DNA of 64,000 nucleotides from VAXT01 sp963698015 (GTDB lineage Bacteria; Actinomycetota; Thermoleophilia; Gaiellales; Gaiellaceae), in the NCBI GenBank assembly GCA_963698015.1, contig OY969109.1, forward strand, positions 1,302,001 to 1,366,000, written 5' to 3'. Both the position numbers and the translations under genes were made by a program. The stretch's first letter is position 1. Every line of letters starts with the position of its first letter. The notes beneath the pieces are model-generated. The model was given only the letters and a program-made list of their open reading frames with translations, was not told the origin of the DNA and made no database searches. This document shows, piece by piece, positions 8,269 through 16,392 of this stretch.

Positions 8269-11184
8269 TCAGGCGAGCGCGAGCCCGGCGCGGGCGCGCA
8301 ACTCGTCGGCGGCGTCGGCATCGCCGTGGGCGTCGGCGAGCTCGGCGAGACCGAGGAGTGCGGCCGTCCCCGGGCTGCCGACAAGCGCGATGAAGAGCGC
8401 CTCGCGGGCCCCGTGTTGGCGCGGCTGCTCGGACCAGGCGATCACGCCGCGATAGAGCGTCACGGCGGCCTCGGCGTCGCCGACTGCAGCCAAGACCTGC
8501 GCGAGCCTCGCTCTCGCATGTGCGAGCAGCCATGGCGCGGATGCCGCCTCGGCAACCGCCACCGCGCGGCGATACCGCGCTTCTGCCTCGCCGAGGCTTC
8601 CGTCGGCGAAGGCGATCGCGCCGAGGCCGGAGAGCGCGAACGACGCGTGCTCGGTGAAGCCGGCCCGCTCCGAGCGCCCGAGCGCCCGCCGGTACGCGTC
8701 GGCCGCCGCTTCCGCGTCGCCGCGGCGCTCTGCCAACAGGGCCTCGAGCAGCGTCGCCGGGATCGCGCCGACGTCGTAGTCGCCATGGATGCGAACGCCT
8801 TCCGCGATCAGCGCGGTCGCGGTCGAGATGTCCTCCCCGCGGAGGGCGCCGAGCGCGCCGGTCACCGCCGACGATGCGGCTCCCCAGCTGTCCCCCAGTT
8901 CGTCGAAGCCTCGGCGCGCTTCCTCGGCGAGCGCGACCGCGCGCTCGTACGGCCCCGCACGGTCGTATGCGAACGCGAGCGCCAGCCGGACCATTGCGGT
9001 TTGCCACGGCGCGTCGCTCGTGGCAGCGAGCGCGAGGCCGCGCTGGCCCGCCTCGATCGCCGCCTCGAGATCGTCTTCTTCGGTCGCGAGGTAGCAGATG
9101 TACGCCAGCATCTCGACGCGGAGCGGCAGCGGTGCCTCGTCCGCCGACGCCAGCGCGGCTTCGATGAACGCGCGCCCCTCGGAGACACGCTCGGCGGTGC
9201 CGAAGTACCACCCCAGCCCCGCTCCGAGGCGGGCGGCGGCGAGCGGATGGGGCACCTCGCGAGCGTAGGTGAGGGCAGCCCAGAGGTTGTCGTGCTCCAG
9301 TTCGAGCCGTTTCATCCACGTCTGCCACTCCAGCGCGCGTAGCCCCGTCCGCGCGCCTTCGGCCAGAGTCGCGAAGTACTCCGCGTGCGCCTCGCGGGCA
9401 GCGGGCAGGCCGCCGGCTTCGGCGAGACGCTCGAGCGCGTAGTCGCGGACGGTGTCAAGCAGGTCGTAGCGCGCCTCGCCATCCGGGAACGAGACCGAGA
9501 CGATCGACTTGTCGACCAGCGCGCCGAGCAGGTAGGTGACCGTTGCCTCGTCGAGCCCGTGCTTTGCAGCGATCGCGAGGAGCGACGGCCGGGAAGCGCC
9601 GCCTCGGTGCACCGCAACATGGTGGAGCAGCTTCTTCTCGTCCGTATGCAGCAGCTCGTAGCTCCACTCGACGAGCCCCCGCAGGCTGGTGCGGCTCGGC
9701 TCGGCTGCCGAGCGCTCGTCGAGTAGCGGCAGACGGCGCTCGACGATCGACAGGAGCTCGGCGAGCCCGAGCACGTTGACGCGCGCGGCGGCGAGCTCGA
9801 TCGCGAGCGGCAGTCCGTCGACTCGGCGCGTGATCTCGGCGGCGAGGCGGGCGGCGTCGGGGGTGAGGTCGAATCCCGGCCGCGCCGCCTGTGCGCGCGC
9901 GGCAAACAGCTGCACAGCGGGGGAGCCGGCGCTGTCCGCGGAGCCGGGAGGGGGCAGCGGCAGCGGTTGGACGTGGAGCCGCGCCTCGCCGGCGAGGTGC
10001 AGCACCTCGCGGCTCGTGGCGAGAATGCGGACATCGCGACATTCGGCCAACACCGCAGAGGCGACGCGCGCTGCCTCTTCGAGCACGTGCTCGCAGGCGT
10101 CGAAGAGCAGGATTGCCTCCGCGTCGCGCAGGCGGGCGATCACGCGCGCCAGCGGATCGGGGCCGCGAGCGCCGACCACTTGGGCGACGAGCCGGACTAC
10201 TCCCGCCGCCCCGCCCGCTCGCGCAAGCTCGATCTGCCAGACGCCGTCACGCAACTCGCTCTCCAGCGAGAGCACGGCCTCGAGCGCGAGCCGGCTCTTG
10301 CCCACCCCCGGCGGTCCGGTCAACGTCACCAGCCGGTGCTCGCGCAGCAGTCCGACCGCGTCGGCGAGCTCGTGCTCGCGGTCGACGAACGACGTCGTGG
10401 GAGTGGGCAGGTTTCCGCGCCTCGATACGACCCGGCCGGCTGCGATCGCGGGCTCGTGCGCGAGGATCGCGGCCTGGAGGCGCTGGAGGTCAGGCCCCGG
10501 CTCGAGCCCCAGGTCCTCTGCGAGCACGCCCCGCGCTTCCTGGAATGTGTCCAGCGCATCCGCCTGGCGGCCGCTGCGATACAGCGCCAGCATCAATTGC
10601 GCCCAGAGCCGCTCCCGGAACGGGTTTTCCTCGACCGCGGTGCGGAGCGCGGACACGATTTCCCGATGCTCTCCAAGCGCGAGGGCAGCCTCGAACTGCT
10701 CCTCGAGCGCGTCGACTCGGAGCACCTCCAGCCGCCGCGCCTCGGCACTGAACCATGTCGTACCCGTGAGCCCGTGCAGCGCCGGACCGCGCCACAGATC
10801 GAACGCCAACGCAATCGACTCCGCCCCGGCGGCGGCGTTGCCTTCGCGCATGGCGACGCGCGCCTCTCCGAGCAACTCCTCGAATCGCAAGGCGTCCACG
10901 GCCGCATCCACCAGCGCGTATCCGTCGTCGGAGGCGACGATCGCCTCCTGCCCGAGCACGGCGCGCAGGCGTGCGACGTGGTGCTGGAGAGCGTTGCGCG
11001 GCGCGGCAGGCAGCTCCTCGCCCCACAAGGCATCAATGAGATCGTCCACGCCCACCACGCGACCGCAGCGGAGCGCGAGCAGCGCGAGCAGGCCGTGCCG
11101 CTTGTTGCCGCTGACGTCCACCGGACGTCCGCCGACGGCGACCTCAAAGGGTCCGAGGAGCCGGATCTCGAGTGAATGCGTCAT
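8269..11184 (-). CDS. AfsR/SARP-type transcriptional regulator (OmpR-like helix, BTAD, ATPase, TPR)
   Basis: 971 aa. Residues about 1-95 form an OmpR/SARP winged helix (RLLGPFEV, KRHGLLALLAL, ALWGEELP, NALQHHVARLR). Residues about 95-245 are a BTAD helical domain (FRERLWAQLMLALYRSGRQADAL). A STAND ATPase follows, with Walker A GPPGVGKS near residue 291 and Walker B-like ILLFDACEH, then the GLPLAIELAAAR motif. The last 350 residues are TPR-like. Such proteins bind direct repeats spaced 11 or 22 bp and recruit RNA polymerase; the ATPase/TPR part senses a ligand or phosphorylation. I start at 11184; an ATG at 11214 is possible. It sits between GGCAG-array operons and is the obvious candidate to bind them. 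Confidence 0.9.
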   Translation of the reverse strand: MTHSLEIRLLGPFEVAVGGRPVDVSGNKRHGLLALLALRCGRVVGVDDLIDALWGEELPAAPRNALQHHVARLRAVLGQEAIVASDDGYALVDAAVDALRFEELLGEARVAMREGNAAAGAESIALAFDLWRGPALHGLTGTTWFSAEARRLEVLRVDALEEQFEAALALGEHREIVSALRTAVEENPFRERLWAQLMLALYRSGRQADALDTFQEARGVLAEDLGLEPGPDLQRLQAAILAHEPAIAAGRVVSRRGNLPTPTTSFVDREHELADAVGLLREHRLVTLTGPPGVGKSRLALEAVLSLESELRDGVWQIELARAGGAAGVVRLVAQVVGARGPDPLARVIARLRDAEAILLFDACEHVLEEAARVASAVLAECRDVRILATSREVLHLAGEARLHVQPLPLPPPGSADSAGSPAVQLFAARAQAARPGFDLTPDAARLAAEITRRVDGLPLAIELAAARVNVLGLAELLSIVERRLPLLDERSAAEPSRTSLRGLVEWSYELLHTDEKKLLHHVAVHRGGASRPSLLAIAAKHGLDEATVTYLLGALVDKSIVSVSFPDGEARYDLLDTVRDYALERLAEAGGLPAAREAHAEYFATLAEGARTGLRALEWQTWMKRLELEHDNLWAALTYAREVPHPLAAARLGAGLGWYFGTAERVSEGRAFIEAALASADEAPLPLRVEMLAYICYLATEEDDLEAAIEAGQRGLALAATSDAPWQTAMVRLALAFAYDRAGPYERAVALAEEARRGFDELGDSWGAASSAVTGALGALRGEDISTATALIAEGVRIHGDYDVGAIPATLLEALLAERRGDAEAAADAYRRALGRSERAGFTEHASFALSGLGAIAFADGSLGEAEARYRRAVAVAEAASAPWLLAHARARLAQVLAAVGDAEAAVTLYRGVIAWSEQPRQHGAREALFIALVGSPGTAALLGLAELADAHGDADAADELRARAGLALA

Positions 11185-11279
11185 CGGACGCGTCGCCTTT
11201 GCGGTGAATAGCATCCCACGCTGCGCCTGCCCTTTCAAATTGGGGCTAAGCCGCGCCTCGACCTCGGTTTTCGTGCGCT

Positions 11280-11309
11280 TTTACGTGTGCGCGCTTTACG
11301 TGTGCGCGC
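11280..11309. repeat. 15-bp perfect tandem repeat
   Basis: TTTACGTGTGCGCGC is repeated twice head to tail (11280-11294 and 11295-11309), about 95 bp upstream of the SARP-type gene and at the end of the ftsH remnant. A weaker partial copy (TTTTCGTGCGC) precedes it. It may be an operator for the regulator gene or simple slippage. Confidence 0.7.
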
Positions 11310-11595
11310 GGCGCGGGATGCTCACGCTCGGACGGCTCGGCGGCGCCTCGGCTGGTGCTGGAGCCTGCGTCGCGTAGTCGCCGGACGGCTCGAGCCCTGC
11401 CGCCCCGTAGGCCTCCGGCCCGTCCAGCGTTTCCGCTTGGAAGAGCGCCTCGGCCAGCCCGTCCAGGCGGTGGCGGTTCTCGGAGAGGAGTTGCACGGCA
11501 TCTTCGTGTGCCCCCCGCACGATCCGAGGCATCTCGTCGTCGACGCGTTGCCGCGCGCGCGCTCGGAGACCTCCGAGTAGCCTAGCCGGGCATCG
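11299..11595 (-). pseudogene. C-terminal remnant of an FtsH-type AAA protease
   Basis: The minus strand encodes V-D-D-E-M-P-R-I-V-R-G-A-H-E-D-A, then a LLSENRHRLDGLAEALFQAETLDG segment. This is the C-terminal helical end of FtsH peptidase M41 proteins (I-D-x-E-V-R-R-I-V...HR-x-L-x-x-L-A-x-A-L-L-E-x-E-T-L-D). A YSEVSER stretch that normally precedes it is in another frame, so the piece is frameshifted. No AAA or zinc-protease domain is nearby. A dead fragment; the tail runs to a stop at 11296. Confidence 0.65.
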
Positions 11596-11706
11596 CCCCG
11601 TTAGAAGCGCGATTGCAGTCGGGATGATCGCGGAGAGGACGACGGCGATCGGATCACCGGGGCCGACGGCAGTGGCCCTTTCGCGGAACGCACGGACGCG
11701 CAGAAG

Positions 11707-11744
11707 CCGGGCGGGGCACCGCTCTTCTGAGCGGCGCCGCCCGG
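11707..11744 (-). terminator. Strong GC-rich hairpin downstream of coiled-coil gene
   Basis: The arm at 11707-11724 pairs with 11729-11744 around a TTCT loop, giving a long GC-rich stem with one or two bulges. It starts 15 bp after the stop of the coiled-coil gene (11759) on the minus strand and has no clear U-tract, as is usual for actinobacterial terminators. Confidence 0.6.
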
Positions 11745-11758
11745 ACGCTCCGCCAGTG

Positions 11759-12190
11759 TCAGGTGTGAACCGCCGCCAGCTCGGTCGCTTCTGCGCGTGC
11801 GTACACAGCGTCGAGAACGGCCCACTCGGCATCCTCGATCGCGAGATACGCGAAGTCGACCGCCGCGACGGCGTCGTCCTCGGCCCGCGCCGCCCGATGC
11901 TCCGCACGGTCGACTTTGAACTCATGCTTCTGGTTGTCGACCTTGCTCTGGATCTCTGCGATGTGGTCGTGCCACTTCTGCCTGATCTCGGTCCAGCGCT
12001 GCGATCCTTCGTCGCGCGCAGCGGCTGACTTCGCGTCGAGCTCGCGCCGGGTCTTGTCAGCGGCGGCTCGCGCCTCGGCAACTTGCGATTCGAGCTTCTC
12101 CTTGGTCTCGCTCGTCGAAGCCTGCACACGAGCCGCGGCCTCTTTGGCGCGGTCAGCCAACGTGTCGATGCGCTTGTTGGATTCGGACAT
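11759..12190 (-). CDS. Coiled-coil protein, family 2, copy A
   Basis: 143 aa, highly charged helix throughout, start after AAGGAGCGTC. Central features are a W-x-x-I-R-x-K-W-x-x-H-I segment and a C-terminal A-E-D-D-A...AV-F-A...E-A-x-x-A-V-L-D-A-V motif. The protein at 14939-15364 is a clear paralogue (W-x-x-V-x-x-D-W-x-x-H-V; AEDDAQWAEADAYDAVAF; YAVLDAVMARR). It is monocistronic, with an operator array 84 bp upstream and a hairpin terminator downstream. No known domain; function unknown. Confidence 0.75.
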   Translation of the reverse strand: MSESNKRIDTLADRAKEAAARVQASTSETKEKLESQVAEARAAADKTRRELDAKSAAARDEGSQRWTEIRQKWHDHIAEIQSKVDNQKHEFKVDRAEHRAARAEDDAVAAVDFAYLAIEDAEWAVLDAVYARAEATELAAVHT

Positions 12191-12273
12191 GACGCTCCTT
12201 CCGTTTACGACGGGGTCCCGGGCTTTGCGCGTGGTTCTTGCGCAAGCCACGAGGAGGAGCGTGCACGGAGCGG

Positions 12274-12311
12274 CTGCCATCCGTCTGCCACGAACGGCCG
12301 ACTCGCTGCCG
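12274..12311 (-). promoter_or_regulatory. GGCAG triple-repeat operator array D
   Basis: Minus-strand CGGCAG (12311-12306), TGGCAG (12290-12285) and TGGCAG (12279-12274), steps 21 and 11 bp, point toward the coiled-coil gene at 12190. It is divergent from array E. Confidence 0.8.
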
Positions 12312-12491
12312 CGGATCGAAGCCATCGGTGCGGCATTGAGGCAATTCGTCGGCGGCCGGAGATGAAAATCGCATCCCTTAGATTCCTCGCCGCTGCGATC
12401 GCTCGCGCGAGGAAGACGTCTCTTGCCACGCGCGGTTGCGTGGTCGCGCTTCCAGGCCGCTTCCGCGCACACCGGTCGATCGGGAAGCTGC

Positions 12492-12529
12492 GTGGCAGCC
12501 GCGATGTCAGAGGAGGCAGCAGCGTGGCA
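12492..12529 (+). promoter_or_regulatory. GGCAG triple-repeat operator array E
   Basis: Plus-strand TGGCAG (12492-12497), AGGCAG (12513-12518) and TGGCAG (12524-12529), steps 21 and 11 bp, point toward the NAD(P)-binding gene at 12603, 74 bp away. The 410-bp gap between 12190 and 12603 contains arrays D and E and no convincing gene. Confidence 0.8.
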
Positions 12530-12602
12530 GTACCGCGGCCCACGCTGCAGCGATGCTGCCGATCGCAGACGGAGTGCCAGCGTTCGAAGGGCCGGCGCCG
12601 AG

Positions 12603-13235
12603 GTGAAGCTCGCCGTCCTCGGCGCGACCGGCAGCGTCGGCCGCGAGCTCGTCACGCAGGCGCTCGCAGCCGGCCACGAGGTCAGCGCGCTCGTACGCGA
12701 ACAGCCGAAGCCCGGCGAGCTCGATGATCGCGTCGCGCTCGTCCTCGGCGACGCCAAGAGCGCCGAGTCCGTGGAGCGCACGGTCGCCGGAAGCGACGCG
12801 GTCGTCAGCGCGCTCGGCCACGCGAAGGCTGCGCCCGACGACGTCCTCGCCCGGGCGACCGCGAACGTGATCGCGGCCATGCGCGCGGACGCAATCGACA
12901 GGCTCGTCGTGCTGTCGTCGCCCACCGTGGAAGACACGGCTGACCGACCCGGGCTCTTCTACCGGTTCGCGCTCCTCGTCATGCGCATCGCGATCGCGAG
13001 CGTCGTGCATGACCACCGAGAGCAGGCTCACCTGATCGAGGAGAGCGGCCTCGCCTGGACGCTCGTCCGTGGCCCGGTCGTCTTCACCGACGGCCCGCAC
13101 ACGGGCACGTACCACGCGGGGCCGATCACGCCTCACACGAGTCCCCGCATCTCCCGCGGCGACCTCGCCGACTTCATGCTTGCGACCTCGACCAAGGGCG
13201 ACTTCGTCCGGATGAAGCCGCTGGTGAGCAGGTAG
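12603..13235 (+). CDS. NAD(P)H-binding atypical SDR (NmrA/BVR-B-like)
   Basis: 210 aa Rossmann protein. The N-terminus VKLAVLGATGSVGREL carries the G-A-T-G-x-x-G dinucleotide motif, followed by a conserved ALVRE strand and D-A-V-V-S-A-L-G. The C-terminal half has the LAWTLVRGPVV segment typical of NAD(P)H-binding flavin/biliverdin reductase-like or NmrA-like proteins. These act as oxidoreductases or redox sensors; substrate unknown. The GTG start lies 74 bp after array E. Downstream are a transporter remnant and a lipid kinase gene. Confidence 0.85.
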   Translation: MKLAVLGATGSVGRELVTQALAAGHEVSALVREQPKPGELDDRVALVLGDAKSAESVERTVAGSDAVVSALGHAKAAPDDVLARATANVIAAMRADAIDRLVVLSSPTVEDTADRPGLFYRFALLVMRIAIASVVHDHREQAHLIEESGLAWTLVRGPVVFTDGPHTGTYHAGPITPHTSPRISRGDLADFMLATSTKGDFVRMKPLVSR

Positions 13236-13276
13236 GCAATTGCGACGCTGCCGCTCTCCGACGGACTCCACCCGCG

Positions 13277-13624
13277 ACGATTCTGATCGAGATCGTGCCA
13301 GTGATCGGCCCGCTCTTCGGCTCGATTCTTGTCCTCGCCGTCGGCGTCCCGCAGTCCCTGCACGTCGCCGCTCTCTCCCTGCTTTGGCTCGTCGTGCGCG
13401 AGTTCCAGAGCTACGTCGTCAACCCCCACATTGGGCAGACGGTCGGGCTGTCGCCGCTCGTCACGCTCGTGTCGGTCGCAGTCGTGGGCGTGCTGTTCGG
13501 CGGGTTCGCGGTCGTCCTCGCCGTGCCGTTCACGTCGGCCGTCGCGACGCTCATCGACGTCCTCTTGCTCGGACACGAACCGCCCACCGCGCAACCTCGC
13601 CGGTCGTTCCGGCCACGTCGCTGA
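13277..13624 (+). pseudogene. C-terminal remnant of an AI-2E family transporter
   Basis: In frame from about 13277, the sequence reads ILIEIVPVIGPLFGSI, then a helix pair and a FQSYVVNPHIGQTVGLSP segment, equivalent to the I-x-N-Y-I-L-Q-P motif of full AI-2E transporters, and a final GGFAVVLAVP hairpin. Only about 115 of the roughly 370 residues remain. A GTG at 13295 would permit a short product, but no N-terminal membrane half exists nearby. Likely a relic of a duplicated transporter. Confidence 0.7.
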
Positions 13625-13651
13625 GACACTCTCCCCTTGACTCGTGCTGAG

Positions 13652-14554
13652 ATGCGCTCCGGCTGGGAAGCCGCGGATCCGCCGCAGCGGCCCGTGCTGT
13701 TCGTCAACCCGAAGTCCGGCGGCCGCAAGGCCGAGCGCGCCGGCCTCGCCGAGCGGGCGCGCGAGCGCGGAATCGAGGTCATCGTTATGCAGCCGGACGA
13801 AACGCTTGCGAGGATGGCCGAGGAGGCCGTGGCACGCGGCGCGGATGCCCTCGGCGTCGCCGGCGGCGACGGCTCGCTGGCCGTCGTTGCGGCAACCGCG
13901 CTGGCACACGGGCTTCCTTTCGTCTGCGTCCCCGCCGGCACCCGCAACCACTTCGCGCTCGACGTCGGCGTCGATCGCCGCGACCTGGTCGGCTCGCTCG
14001 AAGCGTTCACTGACGGCGTCGAGCGTCGGATCGACGCAGCGGACGTAAACGGCCGCCTCTTCCTCAACAACGTGTCGCTCGGGATCTACGGGGACGCGGT
14101 TCGGCAGCCGACCTACCGCGACGCCAAGGCCCGCACGCTGCTGGAGACGACAGCGGAAGTGCTCGGGCCGAGTGCGGCCACAGTCGACCTCAAGCTCGTG
14201 GACGACCGCGGCCGCGCGCATCGCAACCCCGCCGTCGTGCTCGTGTCGAACAACCCCTATTCGCTCGATCCGGTGAGTGCGGCCGGCAGCCGGCCGACAC
14301 TCGACAGCGGGGGGCTCGGGATCGTCGTCCTCGAAAGGCCGCGCGCCGGCCAAGGCCCGGGGCGAGCGTGGACCGCGGCGCGTCTCGAGGTGAGCGCTCC
14401 GGCGCCGGTGCACGCCGGAATCGACGGCGAGGCGGTCGAGCTCGCCCCGCCCCTCGAGTTCGTCATCGACCCCCGCGCGCTCCGGGTCAGGATCGCCCGC
14501 CGCCACCCGGGCTTGTCACCGTCGGCACTGCTCGCGTCGAGAGCCGGCCCATGA
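13652..14554 (+). CDS. Diacylglycerol/lipid kinase family protein
   Basis: 300 aa. Residues from about 14 read RPVLFVNPKSGG, the start of the DAGK catalytic domain; GVAGGDGSLAVVA holds the ATP-binding GGDGS/T motif, and VPAGTRNHFALDVG is the conserved follow-on. The family phosphorylates diacylglycerol, sphingosine-like or other lipids at the membrane. I chose the ATG at 13652; TTG at 13637 adds five residues. It follows the transporter remnant by 28 bp and may be transcribed from array E. Confidence 0.85.
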   Translation: MRSGWEAADPPQRPVLFVNPKSGGRKAERAGLAERARERGIEVIVMQPDETLARMAEEAVARGADALGVAGGDGSLAVVAATALAHGLPFVCVPAGTRNHFALDVGVDRRDLVGSLEAFTDGVERRIDAADVNGRLFLNNVSLGIYGDAVRQPTYRDAKARTLLETTAEVLGPSAATVDLKLVDDRGRAHRNPAVVLVSNNPYSLDPVSAAGSRPTLDSGGLGIVVLERPRAGQGPGRAWTAARLEVSAPAPVHAGIDGEAVELAPPLEFVIDPRALRVRIARRHPGLSPSALLASRAGP

Positions 14555-14685
14555 ACGCGCTCGTCGACATTTGCGTGGACCTCGGCCTTGCGCTTCTCGC
14601 GCAGCTCTCGCCGCGCTTCGCGCGCGGCGGCGTCAGCGGCCTCTTCCGCCGCCTCGAGCTCGCCCATGACCTCGGCAACCGTTGG

Positions 14686-14723
14686 AAGCTCCCCCGGTTG
14701 GACTAAAAGCAGCTTGCAAGCAG
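14686..14723 (+). promoter_or_regulatory. Possible degenerate 21/11-bp repeat array
   Basis: AAGCTC (14686), AAGCAG (14707) and AAGCAG (14718) show exactly the 21/11-bp steps of the GGCAG arrays but with a changed half-site. It lies about 215 bp upstream of the second family-2 coiled-coil gene, whose paralogue has a perfect array. It could be a decayed or variant array or a coincidence. The rest of the 384-bp gap 14555-14938 holds a 51-codon reading frame overlapping the kinase stop and two GGACAGCAC repeats; I see no firm gene. Confidence 0.3.
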
Positions 14724-14938
14724 GCACTTTCAGATGCGGGGGACAGCACCGGGACAGCACGGGCTCGCCGTTATCGCACGGATTGGGCAAATGAATCGCG
14801 CCGACGGCGGCGTCCCCCGGCCAAGTCGCGGCGGTGTTCCCGGCGTTTCATCCCGTGAGGGTGATGTGCTTTCCCCGAATCGCGCTAGGACCGCAGTGTT
14901 CGTTCCAGCGTCCCTCACAACGCAAGAGGAGGTAGCAG

Positions 14939-15364
14939 ATGGCGGCGTCAGACGAGTTCACGAAGCTCAAGGAGCAGGTCGAGGAGGCCGACCGGAGCAT
15001 CAAGGCGGCAGTATCAAAGGAAGATGCCGAGTTGAAGGCCATGGTCGACGACGCGCGGAAAAAGGCCGACGATCGGGCGGCTCAGCTGCACACCAAGACG
15101 ACTGAGGCTGCAGACCAGGCCCAACACCAGTGGAACCAGGTCCAGACCGACTGGGACAAGCACGTCAAGCGCATTCGAGAGCGCACCGACGCGAAGAAGG
15201 CCGAGATCGATGCCGGGATGGCCGAAGACGACGCCCAGTGGGCCGAGGCCGACGCTTACGACGCCGTCGCGTTCGCGGAATCCGCAAACGAGGAGGCCAA
15301 GTACGCAGTCCTCGACGCTGTGATGGCGAGGAGGCGCGCGGACGTGATGGCGGCCGCGACCTGA
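14939..15364 (+). CDS. Coiled-coil protein, family 2, copy B
   Basis: 141 aa, charged helical protein, paralogue of 11759-12190. The start follows AGAGGAGG by 6 nt. Residues 1-60 are a K/E/D-rich heptad region; the C-terminal 50 residues carry the conserved AEDDAQWAEADAYDAVAF and AVLDAVMARR motifs. No signal peptide or membrane segment. Genes on both sides are relics of mobile DNA. Function unknown. Confidence 0.75.
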   Translation: MAASDEFTKLKEQVEEADRSIKAAVSKEDAELKAMVDDARKKADDRAAQLHTKTTEAADQAQHQWNQVQTDWDKHVKRIRERTDAKKAEIDAGMAEDDAQWAEADAYDAVAFAESANEEAKYAVLDAVMARRRADVMAAAT

Positions 15365-15400
15365 GACAAGCCGCCTAACCGCGGACTTCGACGTGGTCCA

Positions 15401-15793
15401 TCAGAGCAGCCCGGCATAGTCGAGCTCGGCCTCGTCCATCAGGACGTGCGTGTAGGTGTTCGCGGTCACGTTCAGGTCGCGCTGGCCCACGAACTCGCCG
15501 ATCCGCGCCCAGGGCACGCCGCGCAGGTGCAGCAGGCTGATCCGGCGGTGGCTCAGGTCGTGAGGCGACCACAGCGGGATCGCTGCAGCCCGGCACGCCT
15601 TCGCAATCGACGTTCGCAGCGCGTCGGCACCGGAGCCGGCGAACAGCCGCGCCTGCGGGTCGCGGTCCTCGCGCGGGCTGAGGCTCGCCTCGAGCGCGTC
15701 GCCGAGGACCGCGGTGGTGGTGTTCCACATGGGGCGCCGGCGGATTGTCGAATACGAGTCCTTAACCGCCCAGGATCCGGTCGAGCTCACCAT
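15401..15793 (-). pseudogene. Tyrosine recombinase (phage integrase) C-terminal remnant
   Basis: About 110 recognisable residues from the catalytic domain: S-P-H-D-L-S-H-R-R-I-S-L-L, VPWARIGEFVGQRD, and ANTYTHVL with the catalytic tyrosine. The N-terminal arm and core-binding domains and the first catalytic arginine are missing. The second arginine of H-x-x-R is a serine here (HDLS for HDLR), so even the remaining domain is dead. Together with the tRNA fragment at 19364 it points to a past integrative element. Confidence 0.75.
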
Positions 15794-15905
15794 CCTGTTC
15801 GAGCATGTCGGCCACGGCGCCGGACGGCTGCGGGATCTTCCGCATGTTGCTAATTATGGCGACAGGGGCAGAGTCTCAGAGACGTGCGAACGCGAGGGGG
15901 CTCGT

Positions 15906-16338
15906 GTCTTCCCGCGTGAAGTCCCGCGTGCTCGACCAATGGCGCAAGGCCCGGCAGGGCGCCGCAATCTTCCGAGACTGGCGTCGTTACGGAAGAGAGG
16001 TGGCGCTGCCCTCCGCTGCATCCTATTGCTGCCGCATTGGCGTCAACGTTGTCTTCATGCTCGCTTTCGGCATCCCGGTGATTGCGTTCACCGTCACTCT
16101 GGTTGCGTCTTCGCACATGCTTTCGGGGCTTTTCGCGATCACGCCGGGAGGCGTCGGCCAGACACAGGCGCTCGATGTTGCCACGCTTCGCAGCTACGTC
16201 CCCACCGGCGACGTCGCCGCGTTCTCGATCACACAGAACTCGGTCATGACGATCTGGGCCGTCGTCCTCGGGGTCATCGTCATGCTCTGGGCCTTCGGCT
16301 ACACGCAGATGAAAGCGCTTCTCTCGAGGGAAGGGCTC
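15906..16338 (+). pseudogene. Truncated duplicate of the flippase-like gene
   Basis: The frame encodes QWRKARQGAAIFRDWRRYGREVALPSA and on to ALLSREG, about 145 residues that closely match the C-terminal 40% of the gene at 4836-5840, including the ITPGGVGQTQALD loop. The N-terminal helices are missing, replaced by unrelated sequence next to the integrase remnant, and the normal stop is lost. An old partial duplicate or recombination scar. Confidence 0.75.
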
Positions 16339-16392
16339 GGGGCACACCGCGGATCAGCCCGAAGGCTCGAGCTAGAACGGGTAATCGCTGGG

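Noticed and set aside
14551..14706. 51-codon plus-strand frame overlapping the kinase stop as ATGA
   Set aside because: Coupling is tempting, but there is no ribosome site and its composition mirrors the antisense charged helix.
14257..14790. Minus-strand frame with a charged helical centre opposite the lipid kinase end
   Set aside because: Most of it lies antisense to the kinase C-terminus. The 14555-14790 part looks protein-like but has no supported start, so I only note it as unresolved.
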